6,444 bases of DNA from NCBI GenBank assembly GCA_031275145.1, contig JAISPE010000306.1, positions 1-6,444 on the forward strand, given 5' to 3'. Of this stretch, positions 1-4,970 are shown piece after piece. Source of the DNA: Prevotellaceae bacterium. GTDB lineage: Bacteria; Bacteroidota; Bacteroidia; Bacteroidales; UBA932. Under the pieces are notes generated by a model that ran no database searches, was not told where the DNA came from, and saw only the letters and a list, made by a program, of their open reading frames with translations. Both the position numbers and the translations under genes were made by a program. Each line of letters starts with the position of its first letter. The first letter of the stretch is position 1.

Positions 1-225
1 GGTCTCTGTTCAAAAACGGAGGACGAAGCCTGAAAACACCCCGTATAAGTCACGTAATTCACAAATATATAGGACTAAAATTTTATTTACTAATGAAATA
101 AAAAAAAATCTCCTTTGCCATTTTTGATAATAAGCACAATATATTTTTTTCGAAAAATACAACAGAAAAAAATTTTTTTATGCCTTTTTTTTTTCTCACC
201 TTTGCCGAATAAAGTTTAGAAAAAT
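1..225. other. AT-rich leader region upstream of dnaA
   Basis: No supportable gene lies here. The first 60 bases have mixed composition and the rest is strongly AT-rich. A perfect 7-bp inverted repeat with a TTCG loop lies at 142-159 (TATTTTT / AAAAATA). A symmetrical A7T7 tract occupies 166-179, and a T-run follows at about 184-194. One sequence resembling a DnaA box (TAATTCACA, 55-63) differs from the relaxed consensus TTWTNCACA at one base. A short frame open from the window edge to a TAA at 99-101 has no recognisable protein content. A-tracts of this kind are known to curve DNA and are easily melted, but a single poor box does not establish an origin of replication here. Confidence 0.6.
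197..204 (+). promoter_or_regulatory. Probable -7 element of the dnaA promoter (Bacteroidota type)
   Basis: CACCTTTG, followed by CCG, matches the TTTG half of the Bacteroidota -7 consensus TAnnTTTG; the first base of the TA is changed. The expected -33 TTTG position falls in the T-tract at 173-179, so that box is weak. Transcription would start near 210, leaving a leader of only about 15 nt before the ATG at 226. The match to the TTTGCCG and TTTGCGG cores of the other two promoters in this window supports the call. Confidence 0.5.
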
Positions 226-1650
226 ATGGTCGAAGAGTATAAAAAAGTTTGGGCAAATTGCCTTAAGGTGATTAAAGATAATGTGACTGCGGAGGCTTAT
301 GATACATGGTTTGCACCGATCGTTCCGTCACGCCTGATTGACAATGTACTGACAATCGAGGTTCCGACTTCTTTCTTTTATGAGTTTCTGGAAGAGCAAT
401 ACATTGACCTGTTGAGGAAAGCTCTACGCAAAGAATTGGGAAACACGGCAAAACTTGAGTACAGTGTCAAAATAGTAAACGAAGGTCCTACGATTAAATA
501 TCCGGCGCAGGACAGACCGGATTTGAGAAATAAAGGCATTCCGTATCCCAATCCCAATACACAGAACGAGCCGAAAATTATCAATCCTTTTGCCATTCCC
601 GGACTGAAAAAGCTGGAGATAGACCCTCAGCTGAATCCGATTTATAATTTCGACAACTTTATTGAAGGAGAATGTAACAGTCTGGCACGTTCCGCCGGCC
701 TGTCCATCGCGCATAACCCCGGTAAAACCGCTTTCAATCCAATGTTTATATACGGTAATTCCGGGCTGGGAAAAACTCATCTGGCTCAGGCTATAGGAAT
801 AGAAATAAAGGAAAAGTATCCCGACAAAATCGTTATATATGTGGATGCGCGAAAGTTTGAATCGCAGTATGTCGATGCCGTTATAACTAAAAATAAAGTA
901 AACGATTTTTTATATTTCTATCAAATGGTTGATATCCTCATAATTGACGATGTGCATGAATTTGCCGGCAAGACAGGGACTCAAAACACATTCTTTCATA
1001 TATTCAATCATTTGCACCGGATGGGAAAACAACTGATCCTGACTTCGGATAAACCTCCCGCAGAACTTCAGGGCATGGAACAGCGTCTGCTGTCCCGTTT
1101 TAAATGCGGACTGTTTACCGAATTAAAATTACCCGATCTGGAAACCCGTATAGCTATCCTCAAAAAGAAGATTTATAACGACGGAATAGAACTGCGCGAA
1201 GATGTTATAAAATATCTTGCATCGAATATTAAAGACAACATCAGGGAGATGGAAGGCGCTTTAGTGTCATTGCTCGCTCAATCGACACTGATTAAGAAAG
1301 AGATAACCATCGAACTTGCTTCGGAAATGCTGGACAAGCTCGTCAATACCGCAAAGAGGGATATAACCATAGACGAAATCAAGAAAACCGTGTGCGAATA
1401 TTTCGGCATGACTCTCGACAAGCTGCTCTCCAACACACGCAAAAGAGAGATCGTTCTGTCCCGTCAAATTGCTATGTATCTGAGTAAAAATCATACAAAA
1501 TATTCTTCCATCCAGATCGGCGACCAAATCGGAGGAAAAGATCATACAACTGTTTTACATGCATGGAAAACGGTTAAAAATTTGATCGATACAGATAAAG
1601 CGTTTAGAAAAACAATGGAGAATCTGGAAACAAGGTTGCTCAACTATTGA
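226..1650 (+). CDS. dnaA: Chromosomal replication initiator protein DnaA
   Basis: DnaA binds DnaA boxes at the chromosomal origin, oligomerises with ATP, melts the duplex and recruits the replicative helicase. The 474-residue length is normal. Domain I is about 1-85, with the typical TWFAPIVP stretch at 27-34. A short Pro/Asn-rich linker covers about 90-130. The AAA+ domain runs from about 140 to 350. It contains Walker A GNSGLGKT (177-184), Walker B IIDDVH (239-244), sensor I LTSD (272-275), the box VII arginine in LLSRF (R291, the arginine-finger position) and sensor II NIREMEGAL (338-346). Domain IV holds the DNA-binding signature GGKDHTTVLHA (436-446), with a basic patch at R405-R413. One oddity is Cys294 in SRFKCG, where most DnaA proteins have Trp. 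The ATG at 226 gives a standard N-terminus. No dnaN lies downstream, as is common in Bacteroidota. Confidence 0.98.
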   Translation: MVEEYKKVWANCLKVIKDNVTAEAYDTWFAPIVPSRLIDNVLTIEVPTSFFYEFLEEQYIDLLRKALRKELGNTAKLEYSVKIVNEGPTIKYPAQDRPDLRNKGIPYPNPNTQNEPKIINPFAIPGLKKLEIDPQLNPIYNFDNFIEGECNSLARSAGLSIAHNPGKTAFNPMFIYGNSGLGKTHLAQAIGIEIKEKYPDKIVIYVDARKFESQYVDAVITKNKVNDFLYFYQMVDILIIDDVHEFAGKTGTQNTFFHIFNHLHRMGKQLILTSDKPPAELQGMEQRLLSRFKCGLFTELKLPDLETRIAILKKKIYNDGIELREDVIKYLASNIKDNIREMEGALVSLLAQSTLIKKEITIELASEMLDKLVNTAKRDITIDEIKKTVCEYFGMTLDKLLSNTRKREIVLSRQIAMYLSKNHTKYSSIQIGDQIGGKDHTTVLHAWKTVKNLIDTDKAFRKTMENLETRLLNY

Positions 1651-1659
1651 CGATAAAGT

Positions 1660-1705
1660 GTGAACGGTGAAACCTGACAGGCGTCGGCCAAATTTCACCG
1701 TTCAC
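1660..1705 (+). terminator. Strong hairpin after dnaA, possible terminator
   Basis: A perfect 13-bp inverted repeat (arms 1660-1672 and 1693-1705, core GAACGGTGAAA) encloses a 20-nt loop and begins nine bases after the dnaA stop codon. It is well placed to end or stabilise the dnaA transcript. It has no T-run directly after the stem, so it is not a textbook intrinsic terminator. Its right arm is part of the heptamer array at 1694-1723, so the left arm can pair with several registers of that array. Confidence 0.45.
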
Positions 1706-1723
1706 CGTTCACCGTTCACCGTT
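1694..1723 (+). repeat. Four-copy 7-bp tandem repeat (TTCACCG)
   Basis: TTCACCG is repeated four times without error (1694-1721) and followed by TT. The complementary sequence GAACGGTGAAA lies upstream at 1662-1672, so the array forms alternative hairpins with it. The copy number looks prone to slippage. The array is intergenic, between dnaA and the acyltransferase promoter. Confidence 0.9.
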
Positions 1724-1750
1724 AATAATATACGGCTTCGGGAAATTTTT

Positions 1751-1783
1751 TTTGGCTTGTTTGATTTTTCCTTTCTATCTTTG
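1751..1783 (+). promoter_or_regulatory. Bacteroidota-type promoter for the acyltransferase gene
   Basis: TATCTTTG at 1776-1783 is a perfect match to the -7 consensus TAnnTTTG. A TTTG at 1751-1754 lies 21 bp upstream, a reasonable -33 element. Transcription would begin near 1790, giving a leader of about 100 nt before the ATG at 1893. The presence of its own promoter indicates that this gene is not simply cotranscribed with dnaA. Confidence 0.7.
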
Positions 1784-1892
1784 CCGTCAAAATATTCGAC
1801 AGTAATATGATATGATTAATTGGAAAATATAGAAATTATGCATGCAATACAATACGGTTTATTTATCAATTATATAAAATAAGGCAAGGCTT

Positions 1893-3278
1893 ATGGAAGG
1901 GAATGATAAGAATACGGAAATCAAATTACCGCGCGGACGGAAAGGAATAACATACAGACTGTTTAAACAATATGTACTGCTCTCTCATTATGTGTACTAC
2001 AGGAAAATTTACTTTCTCGACAGAGAAAACCTGCCCGAAGATGCGTCTTTGATGGTTGTATCCAATCATCAGAACGGTTTAAACGACGCTTTAGCCCTGG
2101 TTTTAGCAATCAATTCGCGGGGAAAGAGGAAAATCAGAGCTATCGCCCGCTCCGATGCATTTGAGTTTCCCGTTTTCGGTACTATTTTTCGTGGAATAGG
2201 GATAATGCCTGTTTTTCGTCTGATGTATCAGGGAATAGGCAGTTTGTCGAACAATGCCGACACTTTTGCGAAAACCTGTCATGAACTGTTGAATAACGGG
2301 ACAGTCATAATATATCCCGAAGCAGGACATCAGGACAAAAGATGGTTAGGGCAGCTTTCATACGGATATATGCGCCTTGCTTTCGAAGCCGCGGAGAAAA
2401 GCAATTACGAGAAGGAAATATTTATCGCGCCTACCTGTAACCACTATTCGGATTATTTCGGTATCCGCGAAGACATACTTATCAAGTTCGGCAAGCCTGT
2501 TTCATTAAAGCCGTATTATGAGCTGTTTAAGGAAAAACGCAAAACGGCGCAGCGGGAAGCGAACAGATTAATCGGAAATATTATTTCCGAAATGATGCTC
2601 AACATCACAGATTTGGATAACTATGACGCAATAGATTTCCTGAGGAATACGTATGGAATTAAATATGCCGGATATAACGGCTTCAATCCGGAGAAACTTC
2701 CCGAAAAACTGTTGTCGGACAAGCAGTTTTTCAAGTGTCTGGATACGTTAAAAACATCGGGAAAGGAAACCGAAATTCAGGAAGTTTATAATGATGCCGC
2801 TGTCCTGAGCAATAAAATTAAAGAATTAAAAATCAGGGACGAATCATTCGACAAAAAACCTTCGCTTACGAAGATTGTTTTCGAGGCTCTACTGTTTGCC
2901 GTATTGTTTCCGTTATATCTTTTTGCATTCATATCCAATATACTTGTTATTTATCCTCCGATATTAATCAACAGACGGATACAGGATGTAATGCTGCACG
3001 GGACAATTAATCTGGTGCTTAGCGTACTGGTGACGATACCGTTATCAAATATCATAGCTTTTTTCTCCGTATGGGCAATCACCGGTTCAATCCCGCTTGC
3101 TCTGGCCTGCTTAGTCTGTCTGCCGTTTTTATACATATTCACAGTCTGTTACGGCAAGGCATGGAAGAAATGGAAAAGCCGGGTCGTATTTTATAAACTT
3201 TTCAGGAATAATAAACTGAAAGAGTTATTCGACATCAGAACACGTATCCACGAAACCCTTGATAAATTATTGAAATAA
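1893..3278 (+). CDS. PlsC-like glycerolipid acyltransferase with C-terminal membrane segments
   Basis: This protein probably transfers an acyl chain to a glycerol-phosphate, lysophospholipid or related lipid at the inner membrane. Visible family blocks are motif I SNHQNGLND (57-65, catalytic His59 and Asp65), a motif II-like GIGIMPVFR (101-109), motif III YPEAGH (141-146, in place of the usual PEGxR) and a motif IV-like IAPTCNHY (178-185). His and Asp are five residues apart, against four in classical PlsC; I recall the same spacing in the yeast Gat/SCT1 branch. After the catalytic half comes a charged linker (about 210-325). Hydrophobic segments follow at about 330-357, 371-390 and 398-418, then a basic tail. 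At 461 residues it is much longer than a minimal PlsC of about 240. The start at 1893 is the first good in-frame ATG after the promoter. The exact substrate cannot be told from sequence. Confidence 0.85.
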   Translation: MEGNDKNTEIKLPRGRKGITYRLFKQYVLLSHYVYYRKIYFLDRENLPEDASLMVVSNHQNGLNDALALVLAINSRGKRKIRAIARSDAFEFPVFGTIFRGIGIMPVFRLMYQGIGSLSNNADTFAKTCHELLNNGTVIIYPEAGHQDKRWLGQLSYGYMRLAFEAAEKSNYEKEIFIAPTCNHYSDYFGIREDILIKFGKPVSLKPYYELFKEKRKTAQREANRLIGNIISEMMLNITDLDNYDAIDFLRNTYGIKYAGYNGFNPEKLPEKLLSDKQFFKCLDTLKTSGKETEIQEVYNDAAVLSNKIKELKIRDESFDKKPSLTKIVFEALLFAVLFPLYLFAFISNILVIYPPILINRRIQDVMLHGTINLVLSVLVTIPLSNIIAFFSVWAITGSIPLALACLVCLPFLYIFTVCYGKAWKKWKSRVVFYKLFRNNKLKELFDIRTRIHETLDKLLK

Positions 3279-3512
3279 ATTATGGGAACTTCTAAAAACT
3301 CAAAAGTCAGAGATTGCGACAGATACATCACAATCCGAAAATCGGGTTTTCAGGAGTGTTCCTGTTAATTACAAAGGGATGAGATTTGGAATCAAGAAAT
3401 AACATACTGTTTAGGGATGAGAAATAAACAGGATACAGCGGTTGAGGAAAAGTCCCGCAGGGTGGGCTGTAAAAAATGTGAGGTTTTGCCCTTTCAGGAT
3501 TTTGCCCTTCCA
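3279..3512. other. Non-coding stretch after the acyltransferase gene
   Basis: I see no supportable gene. A small hairpin CAGGA-GTGT-TCCTG (3351-3364) followed by TTAATT is the only terminator-like structure near the acyltransferase end, and it is weak. AGGGATGAGA occurs twice (3375-3384 and 3413-3422). CTGTTTA and TAAACAG (3407-3413 and 3425-3431) form a 7-bp stem with an 11-nt loop. A 28-codon ATG frame (3282-3368) begins three bases after the acyltransferase stop but resembles nothing I know. Confidence 0.5.
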
Positions 3513-3704
3513 AAACCTCATTTCCACCTGATTCAAAATAACAGAACAACCTCAGTAGCAATGATAAAACACACACAAACCAACCTCATTACCTCATTGA
3601 ATCGAACCGGATGCCGGCGATTTAATGAGGTAATGAGGTTTATATCACATTTCCGTGCTACTGAGGTTGTTTTGTTTGGAAAATTAGGTGTAAATGAGGT
3701 TGTT
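3513..3704. repeat. Nested long inverted repeat (about 190 bp palindrome)
   Basis: Three layers of inverted repeat share nearly the same centre. The outer arms, about 3513-3533 and 3682-3702, are imperfect and carry ACCTCATTT / AAATGAGGT plus CACCT / AGGTG. The middle arms, 3540-3560 and 3656-3676, match at 20 of 21 bases; the core AACAACCTCAGTAGCA is perfect. The inner arms, 3582-3604 and 3618-3640, pair over 23 bp with one G-T pair, capped by CCGG-ATG-CCGG. The octamer ACCTCATT occurs three times forward (3515, 3583, 3591) and three times inverted (3624, 3632, 3693). No protein content is recognisable. It looks like a structured intergenic or non-autonomous mobile repeat. Confidence 0.85.
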
Positions 3705-3810
3705 TGCGAAAAGCGTCATTGTAAGGAGCGCAGCGACGAAGCAATCCGGAAATCCACGACTTTCTGGATTGCCTCGTCGCTACCGCTCCTTACAATGACG
3801 CTTTTTGCAA
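3704..3810. repeat. Near-perfect palindrome with 50-bp arms (GTCATTG...GCAATCC type)
   Basis: The left arm (3704-3752) and right arm (3761-3810) are complementary over about 50 bp, with only a few mismatches and one one-base offset around 3729-3732. The loop is 8 nt (3753-3760). The arms carry CGTCATTGTAAGGAGCG outside and GCAATCC inside. From memory, sequences of this type (CGTCATTGCGAGGAGC, GACGAAGCAATC) recur in intergenic DNA of many unrelated bacteria and generate spurious peptides containing ERSDEAI. The left end abuts the preceding inverted repeat directly. Confidence 0.9.
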
Positions 3811-3857
3811 GCGACATGTTAAGAGACTTTCGTATAACACTGAAGGTGTTAAATATG

Positions 3858-3996
3858 AATAACCCCGAGCAAGCCGCAGGCGCAGCTCGGGGCACTGTCT
3901 CCCCGTCATCAGAACTGCGAAGCAGTTCAACTCCTTCGGAGTTGAGGCGGGGGTTACTGCTATCCCCGAACTGCACTGCGTTTGTTCGGGGTTATT
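3858..3996. repeat. 139-bp multi-hairpin element with 11-bp terminal inverted repeats
   Basis: The ends are perfect 11-bp inverted repeats (AATAACCCCGA, 3858-3868; TCGGGGTTATT, 3986-3996). Inside are three consecutive CCCCG...CGGGG units. Unit 1 is CCCCGAGC / GCTCGGGG (3863-3870, 3885-3892). Unit 2 is CCCCG / CGGGG (3901-3905, 3948-3952), and it encloses two small hairpins, GAACTGC-GAA-GCAGTTC (3912-3928) and CAACTCC-TTC-GGAGTTG (3928-3944). Unit 3 is CCCCGAAC / GTTCGGGG (3964-3971, 3984-3991). The terminal pairing competes with units 1 and 3, so two folds are possible. No transposase is present. REP-cluster or MITE-like is my inference. Confidence 0.8.
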
Positions 3997-4023
3997 GGCT
4001 ACGCCGAACTGAAGTTTCATATT

Positions 4024-4040
4024 GAAGTCCTTCGGACTTC
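4024..4040. repeat. Small perfect hairpin GAAGTCC-TTC-GGACTTC
   Basis: A 7-bp perfect stem with a TTC loop lies between the 139-bp element and the decayed palindrome. Its apex TCCTTCGGA is identical to that of the hairpin at 3928-3944, although the lower stem differs. This suggests both are members of one small hairpin family. Confidence 0.7.
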
Positions 4041-4104
4041 CGACAGGCGTCATCACGTTTTCAGTTTCGGTACGAAACGGTTATTCGCAATGACGACGGG
4101 TCGG
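4040..4104. repeat. Imperfect palindrome, probably a decayed relative of the 3704-3810 repeat
   Basis: CCGAC (4040-4044) pairs with GTCGG (4100-4104). CGTCAT (4048-4053) pairs with ATGACG (4090-4095). GTTTCG-GTA-CGAAAC (4064-4078) forms the apex. The GCAATGACG on the right is the same outer-end motif as in the 3704-3810 element, so this may be an older copy with a replaced or eroded middle. Confidence 0.55.
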
Positions 4105-4253
4105 AAAACAGTTGTTTTCAAAAAAACTCACAATTCTCACCCGTTTGATCTATAAACTGCCGACGCGGTTACGGGCAAAGCGGATTACGGTTTTCAGGCA
4201 AACACCGCGTACGGCCTATATCCCGTTTTCAATCCGTTATTGACGGAGAGCAA
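4105..4253. other. Intergenic remainder before the beta-barrel gene, possible coding relic
   Basis: GAAAAC-AGTT-GTTTTC (4104-4119) forms a weak hairpin. From 4156 a + strand frame stays open to the TAG at 4336-4338, without a plausible start codon. Its first 33 codons have a natural-looking amino-acid mix (GKADYGFQAN, YPVFNPLL) and richer GC than the surroundings. From 4254 on it merely overlaps the beta-barrel gene in antisense. I do not recognise the peptide. No clear terminator for the minus-strand gene is visible. Confidence 0.3.
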
Positions 4254-4772
4254 TCAGAAGAAATATATTGCCGACAATGTAAACACGTTGTTTCTTAGAC
4301 GACTAATCTTGTCGAGATTTTGCAGCCCCCAGTTGTAGCGTCCTTCTATCTGTAATTTCCAGATTTCTACTCCTGCGCCTAATCCGATTCCCCAATCGAA
4401 ACGTTTGATATTATCGAAACCTTTGAAATTTACTGCATATCCAAAATAAGGCCCCGCCAATATTACGGGTTTTATAATCGGTATGGGTAGCGGCTGCCAG
4501 CGAATATTTAAGGGAACTGTAAAATATCCAATCGAATTGTTGTCTCCCTGATTTACGGAGTATAGCAGTTCCGGCTGAATACCCAGACCGATTAATGGAA
4601 TTTTAAACTGAGAAGCCAATCCTATCTGCCAGGCTGCTCCGTCTGCTTGTAAAACCTGTTCTTTGGCGCTGAATTTGCTGAAATTTACACCCGCTTTAAC
4701 GCCAAAACGCAACTGTGCATGTATGCTTCCGATAAACAGACATGTCACTAATATCAATAATACTTTTTTCAT
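4254..4772 (-). CDS. Small outer-membrane beta-barrel protein (PorT-like family)
   Basis: This is a 172-residue secreted protein. The N-terminus (MKKVLLILVTCLF) is a clear Sec signal peptide with likely cleavage after the Ala of IHA (residue 19). The Cys within the signal is not in a lipobox. The mature part is built of short amphipathic strands alternating with Gly and Asn turns (RFGVKAGVNFSKF, GIQPELLYS, FTVPLNIRW, GPYFGYAVNF, GIGLGAGVEIW, LQIEGRYNWGL) and ends in Phe. These are hallmarks of the 8-strand outer-membrane barrel family (OMP_b-brl type) common in Bacteroidota. The ATG at 4772 was chosen over an upstream in-frame ATG at 4835. The signal peptide begins at 4772, and the promoter -7 element lies between the two. 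The gene converges on the acyltransferase gene. The function of such small barrels is mostly unknown. Confidence 0.85.
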   Translation of the reverse strand: MKKVLLILVTCLFIGSIHAQLRFGVKAGVNFSKFSAKEQVLQADGAAWQIGLASQFKIPLIGLGIQPELLYSVNQGDNNSIGYFTVPLNIRWQPLPIPIIKPVILAGPYFGYAVNFKGFDNIKRFDWGIGLGAGVEIWKLQIEGRYNWGLQNLDKISRLRNNVFTLSAIYFF

Positions 4773-4806
4773 AATAACATTACCTTTAATAAAACTAAAA
4801 ACGCCG

Positions 4807-4835
4807 CAAAGATAACTCGAAAAATTAAATGTCAA
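4807..4835 (-). promoter_or_regulatory. Bacteroidota-type promoter of the beta-barrel gene
   Basis: Read on the minus strand, TATCTTTG (4814 down to 4807) is a perfect TAnnTTTG -7 element followed by CGG. A TTG (4835-4833) lies 18 bp upstream as a partial -33. Transcription would start near 4800, giving a leader of about 30 nt. It fixes the start codon at 4772 and shows that the gene has its own promoter, separate from the oxidoreductase operon upstream. Confidence 0.7.
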
Positions 4836-4882
4836 TTTTTTTATACTTCAAACCTTTTCCGGCTTCGCCTTTTTTCGACAGT

Positions 4883-4967
4883 CGCAGCCCGCTGACATTG
4901 TCGAAACGTTCCCGCCGGTCGTCCGCAGGCCGTCCACATTGTGGAAATCTTCCCGCCGGTCGTCCGC
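4883..4967. repeat. Two-copy 41-bp GC-rich tandem repeat
   Basis: Two copies, at about 4883-4926 and 4924-4967, are spaced 41 bp apart. The 32-bp right portions (4895-4926 and 4936-4967) match at 29 of 32 bases and share TTCCCGCCGGTCGTCCGC; the left portions are more diverged. Each copy has a small hairpin with an ATT loop (around 4893-4903 and 4933-4945). The repeat fills the gap between the stop of the SagB-family gene and the promoter of the beta-barrel gene. It is GC-rich in an AT-rich setting. No terminator with a T-run is evident here. Confidence 0.85.
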
Positions 4968-4970
4968 CTG

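Noticed and set aside
3282..3368. 28-codon ORF three bases after the acyltransferase stop
   Set aside because: Its position would allow coupled translation, but it is short, resembles no known protein and overlaps the only terminator-like hairpin.
3328..3576. 82-codon minus-strand ORF
   Set aside because: It has no recognisable domain and no promoter, and it enters the outer arm of the nested inverted repeat, so it is probably chance.
3858..3996. Integron attC site or tRNA gene
   Set aside because: The cloverleaf-like pairing lacks the attC core sites and any tRNA-like TTCGA arm, anticodon arm or acceptor stem pattern.
3417..4025. 202-codon open frame on the + strand
   Set aside because: It runs straight through three palindromic repeats and includes the HCKERSDEAIRK peptide that this type of repeat generates. 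It has no family match I recognise and no convincing start or ribosome-binding site.
3716..4056. Minus-strand frames of 86 and 88 codons over the same repeats
   Set aside because: They are mirror images of the palindromes and read as low-information peptides, so they are repeat artefacts.
3513..4104. CRISPR array
   Set aside because: The repeats are inverted, of different families and unevenly spaced. There are no regular direct repeats with unique spacers and no cas genes.
4773..4835. Upstream in-frame ATG extending the beta-barrel gene by 21 residues
   Set aside because: The extension would precede a complete signal peptide and begins upstream of the perfect TAnnTTTG promoter element, so it would not be transcribed from it.
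4861..4875. GGC-TTC-GCC followed by six T as a + strand terminator
   Set aside because: The stem is only three base pairs and no + strand gene ends nearby.
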